This document shows positions 1-8,444 of a DNA stretch of 42,912 nt, piece by piece. Positions within the stretch are counted from its first letter, which is position 1, and each line of letters opens with the position of its first letter. Source of the stretch: Gammaproteobacteria bacterium (lineage in GTDB: Bacteria > Pseudomonadota > Gammaproteobacteria > Pseudomonadales > Pseudohongiellaceae). The stretch covers positions 1-42,912 of the forward strand of contig JAUSMU010000404.1 of the NCBI GenBank assembly GCA_030645995.1, written 5' to 3'. Under the pieces are notes generated by a model that was given only the letters and a program-made list of their open reading frames with translations, was not told the origin of the DNA and made no database searches. Position numbers and translations under genes: made by a program.

Positions 1-825
1 CTGCAGTTGATCGAAGGGGCCCATGACCTCATCGAGCGACTTACCCATGACACCAATGACCTGAAGCCCCTCGGAACGAACCAGCGGCAGCATGTTCACC
101 AGATAGTTATGTTGGCCATTGTCGAACGATGGTGCGACCCCGTCCGCCGAGATGAACTGCTCCAGCAGACCATCTCCGACTTCTGTCGGAAAGGTCGAGG
201 CATGCATCTTCCACGGCGTGCCGGCAATCCGGGCAAAGAACGCATAATTGGCATTGGCGTCTCCCCCCAATACCTGCCACAGAGGGTCTCCCATCGGGAA
301 GCCAATACTGAGCCAACCGACTGGCTGCGGGGCATTGATGGGAATCGTCACGATCTGGTGGAGAACCTCGCCGCTGGTATCCATCGGTGCAATCATCTGC
401 GGGGAGGGAGGCGACTGCAGGATCGCAGGATTTACTCTGACAGCGCCGGATTGGCGGGTGGAGGCTGGCCCGGACACATAGGCAATCACATTCCGGTTCA
501 TGTCGGTGAGCAGCATGGCTGCCGCCTGAATGCGAAAGCCGTTATTCTGCAACGTCGCCTCAATGGCCAGCCTGTCCCCGGTTGCTATCGCCTCCCGCAC
601 AGTGGCATCGGCCGCGATCACCTGGCCTGCCAATGCCAGTTGCCGACTGCGCAGGAGGACGAGATTGCGCATGACATCGGATGCGATCTGCAGATCATGA
701 CCAGCGTTCTCGCGCGCGATGTTTTCATTGCTGACCGTCAGCACCATGTAGGCACCGACCTGGATCAACGCGAAAACCACGATGAAGACGTAGATGATCT
801 TCCATTCGTACAAGCGATAATTCAT
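1..825 (-). CDS. membrane-anchored sensor protein, N-terminal part (C-terminus beyond left edge)
   Basis: The - strand is open without a stop from an ATG at 825 to the left edge (275 codons). The protein starts MNYRLYEWK, followed by one hydrophobic helix at about residues 9-30 (IIYVFIVVFALIQVGAYMVL). A long extracytoplasmic region of Cache-like character follows (helix rich in N and R, then a beta-rich part with repeated W, G and P). That architecture is usual for the sensing half of a GGDEF/EAL protein, histidine kinase or chemoreceptor; the output domain is not in the window, so which one is unknown. There is an AAGGA-like ribosome site just upstream of 825. The + strand frame at 7-837 is its antisense shadow. 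The call of a coding region is secure; the sensor role is inference from architecture. Confidence 0.7.
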   Translation of the reverse strand, partial: MNYRLYEWKIIYVFIVVFALIQVGAYMVLTVSNENIARENAGHDLQIASDVMRNLVLLRSRQLALAGQVIAADATVREAIATGDRLAIEATLQNNGFRIQAAAMLLTDMNRNVIAYVSGPASTRQSGAVRVNPAILQSPPSPQMIAPMDTSGEVLHQIVTIPINAPQPVGWLSIGFPMGDPLWQVLGGDANANYAFFARIAGTPWKMHASTFPTEVGDGLLEQFISADGVAPSFDNGQHNYLVNMLPLVRSEGLQVIGVMGKSLDEVMGPFDQLQ

Positions 826-1178
826 GAACATCCTTAGTCTAAATTGCAAACTTCATATTGCAGGCTTCGTCGCAGCCTTTGTCGCAGCCTTAGTCGCAGG
901 ATTTTGTCAGGCTCTCTGCCCGCCATCCTTGTGCCCGATCAATTTTTGCGCAAATAAACACCCTGTGAGCAAATTAATCCAGCGCCTCAGTTTAATCAAG
1001 GAGCGCTGCAATAGATATCGCGACCAACCACAGTGATCTCCGGGATCACGGGAATCGCCTTGCCAAACTTTTACTGTAGAATGCTTTGCATCAGCAGGCT
1101 TGGCAGTCACCCGGCCAGGCAATTGCACCACGATTTTTCAGAGACGCGACACCAACTACAATTATCGAGGGCAGGTCC
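826..1178. other. intergenic region with a 12-bp tandem repeat
   Basis: Between the divergent genes at 825 (-) and 1179 (+) I see no coding region. At 869-904 there are three head-to-tail 12-bp units beginning GTCGCAG (the first two differ at one base, the third is more degenerate). Promoters of both neighbours should lie here, but I see no convincing -35/-10 pair with normal spacing. Confidence 0.5.
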
Positions 1179-1715
1179 ATGCACTTCAGTCTCCCGCTGC
1201 AATTTTTCCGCTCGTTGACAGGTGCGCTGAGTGCCCTGCTGTTTCTCGCAGGATGCAGCGAACCTGCAACCGAACCCAATGCAACTGCCGCTACCGATAG
1301 CGATACTGCGCCGGTAGCCTTTGACACCTCGTTGAACATGCGGGACTTCATGAACCTGATTCTTGACCCGGCAGCTGACGTCCTCTGGGATTCGGCAGGC
1401 TGGGTAGACAGCAGAGAGACAGGTTACGAGGAGCTCTACCCGACCACTGACGAGCAATGGGACTACGTGCGGCGCCATGCGGCACTCATCATCGAGATTG
1501 GCAACATGCTCGCGCTGCCGGGGCGGGCCGTCGACAACGACGCCTGGCTGACGTATGCCAACGGTTTAAGCCAGGCGGGAGCACTCGCCATGGAGGCTGC
1601 CGCCGTCCAGAACGAGGAAGACTTCTTCCAGGCCGGAGCACAGCTCTACAGCGTCTGTACCGCCTGTCACCAGTCCTACAATCCCGAAATCACTTCCAAG
1701 TTTGCCACCAACTGA
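1179..1715 (+). CDS. cytochrome c' (class II c-type cytochrome) lipoprotein
   Basis: 178 residues. The chosen ATG has a good GAGGGCAGG ribosome site. The N-terminus is a lipoprotein signal, with lipobox LAGC ending at Cys26, so the protein should be lipid-anchored on the periplasmic side. The single heme site CTACH is at residues 160-164, very near the C-terminus, preceded by alpha-helical sequence. That is the class II (cytochrome c') arrangement, a four-helix bundle with C-terminal CxxCH. Members bind NO/CO or transfer electrons; the role here is not determined. It is the first of three co-directional genes and is followed 7 bp later by the HupE-like gene, so the two are probably co-transcribed. 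An in-frame upstream ATG at 1086 would bury the lipobox and is unlikely. Confidence 0.75.
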   Translation: MHFSLPLQFFRSLTGALSALLFLAGCSEPATEPNATAATDSDTAPVAFDTSLNMRDFMNLILDPAADVLWDSAGWVDSRETGYEELYPTTDEQWDYVRRHAALIIEIGNMLALPGRAVDNDAWLTYANGLSQAGALAMEAAAVQNEEDFFQAGAQLYSVCTACHQSYNPEITSKFATN

Positions 1716-1722
1716 CTGGACG

Positions 1723-2469
1723 ATGCGTCGCATGCCAGTGAAGACAGCGATTCGCCACAGCCCATGCCTCTGGCATGAGCAGAGGGTGTCCAGCGCCTCA
1801 GTCGTACTGATGCTGCTGACACTGCTGGCATTGACTGGCAATGCCCAGGCCCACTCCATCACCGGCAATGACGCCAATTTCGTGCAAGACATTGATGGCC
1901 CCGCCGTCGTGCCCTTCATCTATCTGGGCGCCAAGCACATGGTCACCGGCTACGACCATCTGCTGTACCTGATCGGCGTCGTCTTCTTTCTCTATCGTCC
2001 GGTGCAGGTGGTTCAATATGTCACCCTGTTTGCCGTGGGACACAGCATCACGCTGCTGACCGGAGTGCTGGCAGATCTGCAGGTGAACGCCTATCTGATT
2101 GACGCCATCATCGGTCTGTCCATTGCCTACAAGGCGCTCGAAAACATGGGCGGCTTCGAGAAGCTCGGGAGATTACACCCAGATCCCCGCCTGGCTGTAT
2201 TCGTTTTTGGACTGTTTCACGGGCTGGGACTCGCCACCAAGCTGCAGGAATTCGAGCTTTCCCCGAACGGCTTGATCATCAATATCATCAGTTTCAATGT
2301 CGGCGTGGAACTGGGGCAGTTTCTGGCGCTATTCATCATTTTCATCGCGCTGAGCTATTGGCGCCGCTTCGCCAGCTACCTGCGTCATGCTTTCATCACG
2401 AACACCGCTCTGATGAGCGGCGGCTTCCTGCTTGCCGCTTACCAGTTCACCCACTATCTGCTCAACTGA
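1723..2469 (+). CDS. HupE/UreJ-family membrane protein
   Basis: 248 residues. A signal-like segment ends in NAQA-HS at about residues 40-45, and six or so hydrophobic helices follow. The motifs GAKHMVTGYDHLLYLIG, FAVGHSITL and FGLFHGLGLA with conserved His residues are typical of the HupE/UreJ_2 family, thought to move nickel/cobalt or other metals across the inner membrane; the substrate cannot be read from sequence. It follows the cytochrome c' gene by 7 bp and precedes a membrane-anchored protein by 62 bp, so the three look like one operon. ATG 1723 is used; ATG 1732 is a close alternative. Confidence 0.8.
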   Translation: MRRMPVKTAIRHSPCLWHEQRVSSASVVLMLLTLLALTGNAQAHSITGNDANFVQDIDGPAVVPFIYLGAKHMVTGYDHLLYLIGVVFFLYRPVQVVQYVTLFAVGHSITLLTGVLADLQVNAYLIDAIIGLSIAYKALENMGGFEKLGRLHPDPRLAVFVFGLFHGLGLATKLQEFELSPNGLIINIISFNVGVELGQFLALFIIFIALSYWRRFASYLRHAFITNTALMSGGFLLAAYQFTHYLLN

Positions 2470-2531
2470 GCCTGACCAACTGAACCGATGAATTCCCCGA
2501 CATGCTGAGCGCAGGGGGTTGGAGATCCGCG

Positions 2532-3116
2532 ATGACAGAACCAACTGACACCCAGCAAGCCCAAGCCCCACTTTCAGGCCGACAGATTCTGCTGGGCACC
2601 GCAGCCGCCATTCTGATCGCAGGCGCAGTATTGGTCGTAGCAGTTCTACCAGCCGAATTCGGGATCGATCCACTGGGTGTCGGTCGCGCGCTCGGACTAC
2701 AGGAACTGGCCGACGCCAACGAAGGGCCTTTAGAGGCTCAAACCACGGCCCACAGAGCCGACACCGTGGAGTTCGTGCTGGGGCCATTCCAGTCACTGGA
2801 ATACAAATACCGGTTCAATGAGGGCAACAGCATGATCTACTCCTGGCAGGCGACGGGCGCGCTGGTCTATGACATGCATGCAGATCCCGATAACTTGGAA
2901 GGCGAGGAATTTGTGGAGAGTTTTGACAAGGGAACCGCGACCAGCAGCATGGGCACTTACCACGCCCCGTTCACCGGCATTCATGGCTGGTTCTGGGAAA
3001 ACCGCACCTTCGAGGAAGTGGTATTGCGTCTGCACAGCGCAGGATTTTACGAGGGCACGATTCTCTTTCGTGACGGTGGGGTCTTCGAACAGACCCTGGA
3101 GCCAGTCCTGAACTGA
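2532..3116 (+). CDS. membrane-anchored periplasmic protein ("transmembrane anchor protein" type)
   Basis: 194 residues. ATG 2532 has GGAG seven bases upstream; ATG 2502 in the same frame lacks such a site. One hydrophobic helix (about residues 18-39) anchors the protein. The rest is a soluble beta-rich domain with the signatures EYKYRFNEG, YSWQATG and APFTGIHGWFWENRT. From memory, proteins with these signatures are annotated only as transmembrane anchor proteins and often sit beside HupE-like genes; no function is established. It is the last gene of the cytochrome c'/HupE set and is followed by a strong hairpin at 3151-3182. Confidence 0.65.
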   Translation: MTEPTDTQQAQAPLSGRQILLGTAAAILIAGAVLVVAVLPAEFGIDPLGVGRALGLQELADANEGPLEAQTTAHRADTVEFVLGPFQSLEYKYRFNEGNSMIYSWQATGALVYDMHADPDNLEGEEFVESFDKGTATSSMGTYHAPFTGIHGWFWENRTFEEVVLRLHSAGFYEGTILFRDGGVFEQTLEPVLN

Positions 3117-3150
3117 CGGTTGTCGTTGCCGCTGAACAGCAACCCATTAA

Positions 3151-3182
3151 AAAGCCCGCACTGCCTTGGCAATGCGGGCTTT
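3151..3182. terminator. bidirectional intrinsic terminator
   Basis: AAAGCCCGCA pairs with TGCGGGCTTT. Inside it, TGCC pairs with GGCA around a TT loop, giving a near-continuous GC-rich stem. A-tracts on the left and T-tracts on the right suit termination from both sides. It lies between the + strand gene ending at 3116 and the - strand gene ending at 3203. Confidence 0.85.
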
Positions 3183-3202
3183 ATTGAGCGCAGGCGGAGC
3201 TG

Positions 3203-3646
3203 TTATCTGTCGCCCGGATCGGAACCGTCGACTGGAGCACCAGTGCCGGAGGATCCCATGAACAGCTTGCGACCATCCGGGAAGGTGATGTCACGGCCAT
3301 TGCCACGGCATTCCGGCGTGCACAGACGATCCTTGCTCTGATAACCCGTCACGATGATCTCAGCACCGATCTGCAGAGAATCGCGATTGATACCACGGCG
3401 CAGCAGTGTGTTGGGCGTGCCGCCCTCAACCATCCATAGCTGCTTGGTGCCGTCTTCATTGGTGTTCTCCAGATGTATCCAGGAGTGCGGATTGATCCAC
3501 TCTACGCGAGTAATCGGCCCACGCAGCGCAATCGGCAGATTCGCATCGAACTCTGCAGAGAATGCGTGGTGTGCGGACGCCGGCATGCTCGCTGCGGCCA
3601 TACTCCCCGCGACTGCCACCACAGCCATCATCGTCTTGATCTTCAT
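3203..3646 (-). CDS. exported DUF6152-like protein
   Basis: 147 residues. The start is ATG 3646, preceded by AGGGGTGAG; a longer frame back to 3721 adds a non-signal-like tail and overlaps the upstream gene. The N-terminus (MKIKTMMAVVAVAGSMAAAS...ASA-HHAF) is a Sec signal peptide. The mature protein begins HHAFSAEFD and contains RVEWINPHSWI, which matches my memory of the DUF6152 family, periplasmic proteins of unknown function. It lies 37 bp downstream of the lipoprotein gene 3684-4607, and these two families are commonly paired, so they are probably co-transcribed. Confidence 0.75.
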   Translation of the reverse strand: MKIKTMMAVVAVAGSMAAASMPASAHHAFSAEFDANLPIALRGPITRVEWINPHSWIHLENTNEDGTKQLWMVEGGTPNTLLRRGINRDSLQIGAEIIVTGYQSKDRLCTPECRGNGRDITFPDGRKLFMGSSGTGAPVDGSDPGDR

Positions 3647-3683
3647 ATTCTCACCCCTTTGCTTGGTCTGAATTAACTTGGTC

Positions 3684-4607
3684 TCAGCGGTCAACTTCCT
3701 GTCCGAAGAGTTCATCCTCACGTCCCTTTCTGAACTGTCCGTACATTAGCTCTTCCACGAATTCCACGCACTTGAATTGCGGCAGTTCGAAGCCTTCTTC
3801 AAGTCTTCGGTAGATCGGCATACTGATAGTCCACGGACGCTCAAAAATATCCGGATCCTCCATCGTCGCTTCGTACTCAATCACATTTTCGCTGACGAGC
3901 GTGTAACGCTCGGTCACCTTGAGTTTGTAGGTGTGATAGTTGCCTGCGCGGTCAAACCAGGATCTATCGTCAAGACCTGTGACTTCGATGACGAAGGTAT
4001 CACCGTCCCAATATCCATAAGACTGCCCCATCCACGCATCCAGGGGCGGTTCACCCGGGTTTTCGAGGTAGACGTTGCGCACTGCACCGGCGAACGAATA
4101 GGCGATGAACATTGCCTGCTGGCTCTGGAAAATCTGGAAAGGGTGCGGCATGTAGGTCGCGCGGGGGACGCCCGGCATAAAGCACTTGATCTCGGGATCG
4201 CTGGTCAGCCAGTTTTCCTGATTGGTCTGGCGCTGCGCCAATGCTTCCGGCTTGTAGGGTATGGTCCCGCCATCCACGACAGAGTAACTCGCAGGCACTG
4301 AACCTATAGCCCCCATCGCCACGATTTCCGGAGCCGGCACCGGTACGAAATCACCTGGCACCATTGCGAGGGCAGCCTTGGCAGGCGCCGATTCGAGATT
4401 GTTGTTCGCTGTGGTCATGACCTGCCAGATACCGTTGAGATCAGGCTTGCCGTCGGGTGTCCTGGGGATAGTGCTGGCCGGGGCGGCGCTAACAGCGGCT
4501 GCAGCAGGATCTTCCGCAGGTGGGGTTCCCGCTGGAGAGCAGGCGGCCAGCGACGCCAACAGAAGTGCGGCAGACAGGCAATTCAACTTCTTTTTACAAC
4601 CGAGCAT
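3684..4607 (-). CDS. lipoprotein with PDGKPDLNGIW motif, function unknown
   Basis: 307 residues. It starts MLGCKKKLNCLSAALLLASLAAC, a lipoprotein signal with lipobox LAAC, followed by an Ala/Pro-rich linker. The linker leads into TPDGKPDLNGIWQ, a motif seen in many exported proteins of unknown function from proteobacteria and acidobacteria. The C-terminal half is Trp/Tyr-rich and beta-like (GYWDGDTFVIEVTGLDDRSW). GGAGG lies about a dozen bases upstream of the ATG. The next gene on this strand is the DUF6152-like gene, which often accompanies this family. Confidence 0.7.
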   Translation of the reverse strand: MLGCKKKLNCLSAALLLASLAACSPAGTPPAEDPAAAAVSAAPASTIPRTPDGKPDLNGIWQVMTTANNNLESAPAKAALAMVPGDFVPVPAPEIVAMGAIGSVPASYSVVDGGTIPYKPEALAQRQTNQENWLTSDPEIKCFMPGVPRATYMPHPFQIFQSQQAMFIAYSFAGAVRNVYLENPGEPPLDAWMGQSYGYWDGDTFVIEVTGLDDRSWFDRAGNYHTYKLKVTERYTLVSENVIEYEATMEDPDIFERPWTISMPIYRRLEEGFELPQFKCVEFVEELMYGQFRKGREDELFGQEVDR

Positions 4608-4697
4608 GTTTCAGGACCTCCGCTTTTGGTCGGCCGATATAAACACTTCGCCTCAAGGAGTGTCAAGCCATAGAAATCAAGCAACCTGCAATGATGA

Positions 4698-4871
4698 AGT
4701 GCTGCACGGAGTACCGGAAATCCTCTTGAAACGCTTGCGCTCTTGGGGCGTTACGGAATCGCCTGGCTGAAGCTCTACATGGATGGGGACGAGCGTTATC
4801 GTCAGTTCGTCGAAGGGTCAGCCCGGCAGGCGGATGACGCGCTGTTTTCGCGCTACACCCTGGGCGAATAA
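4698..4871 (+). pseudogene. C-terminal relic of an alpha/beta hydrolase (PETase/cutinase/dienelactone-hydrolase-like)
   Basis: An open frame without a start reads from just after a TGA (4695-4697) to TAA 4869-4871. It contains RYGIAWLKLYMDGDERYRQF, which resembles the extreme C-terminus of polyester-hydrolase/cutinase-like alpha/beta hydrolases, where a YG(I/V)AW(L/M)K-x-D-x-RY pattern closes the domain. The nucleophile Ser, catalytic Asp and His regions are absent. I interpret it as the stump of a gene whose front was lost, now lying upstream of the divergent lipoprotein gene. Confidence 0.5.
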
Positions 4872-4899
4872 AGGCAAAACGAATGGAGCAGGAGAGCGA

Positions 4900-5271
4900 T
4901 CAGCCGGATTTCTTGCCGGTAAACGTACCGGTGGCCATGCCTCCCAGATCCACGGTGCCGGTGAGGGTGCCGTCGTCCTGCAGCGTGCCCTTGTAAACAA
5001 CAGAGCCCGCCTCGCTCGTCAGCGTGAACTGGAAATCGTCCCCTGTGGCAGTCCCGGCGAAGTCTGTATCGCCGAGCTGACCGGTATAGTGCCCGGTCAC
5101 AGCGCCATCGCTGCCCTGCGCCATGGTCACGGCGGCATTGCCGGTCTGCCCCATGATATCAACGGCGAAAGCCCAGCTGCCGCTGACGTCAGCGCTGGCA
5201 AATTGAGCGCCCAGCGTGAAGACTGCTGCGATAGTGAGGCGTGAAATTCTGGAAATTGTGTTTTTGAGCAT
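4900..5271 (-). CDS. small exported beta-rich protein, function unknown
   Basis: 123 residues. A Sec signal (residues 1-27, ending QFASA-DVSG) precedes a short mature domain. That domain consists of repeated beta-strand/turn pattern rich in Gly and Thr (GTATGDDFQFTL, GTLTGTVDLGGM, GTFTGKKSG). The pattern suggests a small antiparallel beta-sandwich or calycin-like fold and looks like the C-terminal tail domain that some amidohydrolases carry, but I do not recognise a named family. It stands alone between the hydrolase relic and the 18-bp repeats. Confidence 0.6.
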   Translation of the reverse strand: MLKNTISRISRLTIAAVFTLGAQFASADVSGSWAFAVDIMGQTGNAAVTMAQGSDGAVTGHYTGQLGDTDFAGTATGDDFQFTLTSEAGSVVYKGTLQDDGTLTGTVDLGGMATGTFTGKKSG

Positions 5272-5386
5272 GGTGAAGAATCCCCGAGGTACGTGGTTAA
5301 GAATGCGGGTAAAAAAGTAACACGGGCCCCCTCGGTACCGCCAGAAGATCTAGGCGGCAACTGACCTTGCAATACATCTGTCTGTC

Positions 5387-5440
5387 GATTCACCCCTGAC
5401 CGGCGATTAACCCCCAACTGGCGATTAACCCCTGACCGGC
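5387..5440. repeat. three 18-bp tandem repeats
   Basis: Three head-to-tail 18-bp units, 5387-5404, 5405-5422 and 5423-5440, of the form GATTaACCCCtgACcGGC. Unit 1 has C for A at position 5 and unit 2 has a CAACT variant. They lie in the gap between the 2OG-oxygenase stop (5461) and the exported protein start (5271). A C8 run (5443-5450) follows. No function is evident. Confidence 0.7.
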
Positions 5441-5460
5441 GCCCCCCCCTCGAATGCAAA

Positions 5461-6138
5461 TCAGCGCGGAGGATCCGTGCGCCCGTGGCGCGTCTGGTTG
5501 ATGCGGTACCAGCCGGCAATGCTGAAGCGATCTCTCTGCGCGGGCAGCACTTCGTGTGGAATATCCTCGCTCAGAAAGACCACCAGAGTCCCCAGCGCCG
5601 GGGTTACTCGTCCCACCTCCATGTTGCCGTCTGCCGCATAGAGCACCAGCTCCCCGCCATCTTCAGGCTGCCATTGCGAGTTGAAGTAGGCGACCAGCGA
5701 GACTACCCGGTTGGTCCCGTCTCCCCCGGCGGCGTCCAGATTCGACTGCGCCTTGAAGGCGTCAAGATGCTTGCGGTAGAAGGCTCCCGGACCATAGTGC
5801 GCGAAGTGACTCTCAAAGGAGAAGAGCCCGAGAAACAGGCGTCTGTTCAGATAGGACTGCAGACGGCCGGACCAGTCCAGCCACTCCCGCTCTGCCGCCG
5901 TCGCGCCTTCTATCCAGAGAATTTCGTCCCGTCGAACCTGCGCGACGACGGCGTGATCAGTCCCGCGGCCAATGCCGGCTGGGCTGAAATCGATTGTGCC
6001 CATCGAGTGCAGTTGCTGCTGCAAGGCAGTACTTAACGCGGTGGGCAGGCAGGCGGGGAGGACACTCCAGGAGTTTGCCAGGAGATCTTCGGCGATGCGG
6101 GCAAACAGCTTCTCTTCAGCAGCAAGGGCAGCGGCCAA
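5461..6138 (-). CDS. 2-oxoglutarate/Fe(II)-dependent oxygenase (prolyl-4-hydroxylase-like)
   Basis: 225 residues from a TTG at 6138, which has AGGA eight bases upstream and follows the RRM gene stop by 4 bp. An ATG at 6201 in the same frame would overlap the RRM gene by 59 bp and add an Arg/Ser-rich tail that looks like out-of-frame RRM sequence. The catalytic motif is visible: H-x-D in YRKHLDAF, the distal His in EDIPHEVLPA, and the 2OG-binding Arg in RDRFSIAGWYR. Family members hydroxylate protein side chains or small molecules; the substrate here is unknown. Co-directional with the RRM gene. Confidence 0.8.
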   Translation of the reverse strand: MAAALAAEEKLFARIAEDLLANSWSVLPACLPTALSTALQQQLHSMGTIDFSPAGIGRGTDHAVVAQVRRDEILWIEGATAAEREWLDWSGRLQSYLNRRLFLGLFSFESHFAHYGPGAFYRKHLDAFKAQSNLDAAGGDGTNRVVSLVAYFNSQWQPEDGGELVLYAADGNMEVGRVTPALGTLVVFLSEDIPHEVLPAQRDRFSIAGWYRINQTRHGRTDPPR

Positions 6139-6142
6139 TGGA

Positions 6143-6547
6143 TCAGTCCTGCTTCTTCTTGCTGAAGGTGCGCGGTTTTTTGAACCCCAGCGGCGTGCCA
6201 TCCTTCTTGATGCGGGCACGGCCAGCGGCCGCGTCGCCAAGGGCTGCTGTCTCCACTGAAACTTCTGCCGCTGCGGTTTCACCTTGCGCGGCCGTGGACG
6301 CCTGAGCCACTTCCTGCGCCTTCTTGACGCGGATGCGACTACCTCCCACCTCGACGTTGTTCAGTATCCGAATCGCCGCTTTGGCCTCATAAGGGACGGG
6401 CATGTTGACGAATCCGAACCCCTTGGAGCCGCCGGTCGCGGAATCCATGACGATGGTGCAGGACTGCACGCGCCCCTGTGCCTGAAACAGGGCGAGAAGC
6501 TCTGCCTGTGTCGTTTCCCGAGCAAGATTGCGGACTATGATTTTCAA
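6143..6547 (-). CDS. RRM-domain RNA-binding protein
   Basis: 134 residues from TTG 6547, giving the usual family start (M)KIIVRNLARETT; GGGGAATAG lies just upstream. An in-frame ATG at 6604 would add 19 residues before the RRM. One RNA recognition motif is visible, with RNP2 IIVRNL at about residues 3-8 and RNP1 KGFGFVNM at about 43-50. A basic/Ala-rich, low-complexity tail ends in KKPRTFSKKKQD. Small single-RRM proteins of this type are often cold- or stress-linked RNA chaperones; that role is inference. The 2OG-oxygenase follows immediately. Confidence 0.8.
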   Translation of the reverse strand: MKIIVRNLARETTQAELLALFQAQGRVQSCTIVMDSATGGSKGFGFVNMPVPYEAKAAIRILNNVEVGGSRIRVKKAQEVAQASTAAQGETAAAEVSVETAALGDAAAGRARIKKDGTPLGFKKPRTFSKKKQD

Positions 6548-6691
6548 CGCTATTCCCCGAATGACTGGTGCGGTGCCAGGGCAGAAGGCCCGTGGCGGCG
6601 GCAAGATACTGCAATTGCAGCCGTGAGTCTAACGGCGTGAGTCTAGCAAGCTGCCGGGAAATAAGCAGTAGTCGCCTGAGCACGCCTCCTT

Positions 6692-6697
6692 TATAAT
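6692..6697 (+). promoter_or_regulatory. probable -10 box of the ybiT-dbpA-tapT operon
   Basis: A perfect TATAAT followed by a GC-rich discriminator (GCCGCGCGCC) lies 140 bp upstream of the chosen ybiT start. I see no good -35 hexamer 17 bp upstream, so confidence is limited. Confidence 0.4.
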
Positions 6698-6836
6698 GCC
6701 GCGCGCCTGCAATCGACAATCACAATTACAACCATCAAGCCCGCCGCAGTCTCAGCAGCGCCTGCAGGGCCACTACTGCCGCAATTCCGCAGTGACTCTC
6801 ACCCGCAACACTCATCTGCAAAGAACGGACAATACT

Positions 6837-8444
6837 TTGATTACTGCCTCCAATATCACCATCCAGTTTGGTGCCAAGCCGCTTTTCGAGAATGTTTCCC
6901 TGCGTTTCGGCAACGGCAACCGTTACGGCCTGATCGGCGCCAACGGCTCCGGCAAGTCCACTTTCATGAAAATCCTCAGTGGCGAGATTCAGCCATCCGC
7001 TGGCAACGTGAACGTGGATGCCGATGAGCGCGTGGGCATTCTGCGCCAGAACCAGTTCGCCTTTGAGGACTTCACAGCGATCGACACGGTGATCATGGGC
7101 CATGACAAGCTGTGGAAGATCAAGGAGGAGAAAGACGGCATCTACAATCTCCCGGAGATGAGTGAAGACGACGGCATGCGCGTGGCCGAGCTGGAGATTG
7201 AGTTCGCGGAACTGGACGGTTACTCCGCCGAGGCCAATGCCGGGGAGCTGTTGCTGGGCCTGGGCATTCCATTGGAGCAGCATTACGGCCCAATGAGCGC
7301 CATCGCGCCGGGCTGGAAGTTGCGCGTGCTGCTGGCGCAAGCCCTGTTCGCCGATCCGGACATCATGCTGCTGGACGAACCGACCAACAACCTCGACATC
7401 AACGCGATCCGTTGGCTGGAAGGCATCCTCAATCAGCGCGACTGCACCATGATCATCATCTCCCACGACCGTCACTTCCTGAACAGCGTGTGCACGCACA
7501 TGGTCGATGTGGACTACGGCGAGCTGCGCCTGTACCCCGGCACCTACGATGACTTCATGATCGCCTCGACCCAGGCGCGCGAACGCATCCAGTCCGACAA
7601 CGCCAAGAAAAAGACCCAGATTTCCGAGCTGCAGTCGTTCGTGAGCCGCTTCTCCGCGAACGCCTCCAAGGCCAAGCAGGCAACATCACGAGCCAGGCAG
7701 ATCGAGAAGATCAAGCTGGAAGACCTCAAACCTTCCAGCCGCATCAGCCCCTTCATCCGCTTCGAACAGGAGAAGAAGCTGCACCGTCTCGCACTGGAGA
7801 TCAACAAGCTGAGTCTGTCCTACGACGACAACATGCTGATCAAGAATCTCAACCTGATGATCGAAGTCGGCGAGCGGGTTGCCATCATCGGACCGAACGG
7901 TATCGGCAAGACCACGCTGCTGCAGGCCTTGACCGGCAATTTCGGCAAAGTGCCCGGCGAGACGCTGGCGGGCCAGGTCAAGTGGTCGGAGAATGCCAAC
8001 ATCGGCTACTACGCGCAGGACCACAACCACGAATTCGCAGACGACATCAATCTGTTCGACTGGATGAGCCAGTGGGCCAGGCCCGGCGACGACGAGCAGG
8101 TGATTCGCGGCATTCTGGGCAAGATGCTGTTCTCCAAGGACGACAGCCTCAAGAAGGTCAAAGTCATCTCCGGAGGGGAGAAGGGCCGCATGTTGTTCGG
8201 CAAGATGATGCTACAGAAACCGAACATCATGGTCATGGACGAACCGACCAACCACCTGGACATGGAGTCCATCGAAGGTCTCAACCTGGCGCTGGAGAAC
8301 TACCCCGGCACCTTGATCTTCGTCTCCCATGACCGCGAGTTTGTGTCGTCACTGGCGACTCGCATTCTGGAAATCTCGGCAAATGGCGTCGCCGACTTCA
8401 AGGGCGACTACGACGAGTATCTGCATCAACAAGGCGTGGAATGA
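6837..8444 (+). CDS. ybiT: ABC-F family ATPase, YbiT-like
   Basis: 535 residues from TTG 6837, giving (M)[20 protein letters not shown], which matches the E. coli YbiT start; E. coli YbiT is 530 residues. An earlier in-frame start (6696) adds a non-homologous tail. Two ABC domains are seen: Walker [10 protein letters not shown] with DEPTNNLD, and GPNGIGKTT with SGGEKGRM and [12 protein letters not shown]. They are joined by a basic helical linker (P-site tRNA interaction motif region: [22 protein letters not shown]). ABC-F proteins act on the ribosome E site to relieve stalling; no membrane segments are present. It overlaps dbpA by four bases (ATGA), so the two are translationally coupled. 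Confidence 0.93.
   Translation: MITASNITIQFGAKPLFENVSLRFGNGNRYGLIGANGSGKSTFMKILSGEIQPSAGNVNVDADERVGILRQNQFAFEDFTAIDTVIMGHDKLWKIKEEKDGIYNLPEMSEDDGMRVAELEIEFAELDGYSAEANAGELLLGLGIPLEQHYGPMSAIAPGWKLRVLLAQALFADPDIMLLDEPTNNLDINAIRWLEGILNQRDCTMIIISHDRHFLNSVCTHMVDVDYGELRLYPGTYDDFMIASTQARERIQSDNAKKKTQISELQSFVSRFSANASKAKQATSRARQIEKIKLEDLKPSSRISPFIRFEQEKKLHRLALEINKLSLSYDDNMLIKNLNLMIEVGERVAIIGPNGIGKTTLLQALTGNFGKVPGETLAGQVKWSENANIGYYAQDHNHEFADDINLFDWMSQWARPGDDEQVIRGILGKMLFSKDDSLKKVKVISGGEKGRMLFGKMMLQKPNIMVMDEPTNHLDMESIEGLNLALENYPGTLIFVSHDREFVSSLATRILEISANGVADFKGDYDEYLHQQGVE

Noticed and set aside
7-837. A 276-codon + strand frame at the left edge
   Set aside because: It is antisense to a stop-free - strand gene with a clear transmembrane helix and start at 825; its protein is Arg/His/Gly-rich and looks like a shadow.
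1060-1082. Promoter for the cytochrome c' gene
   Set aside because: TTGCCA and TAGAAT are only 11 bp apart, too close for a sigma-70 promoter.
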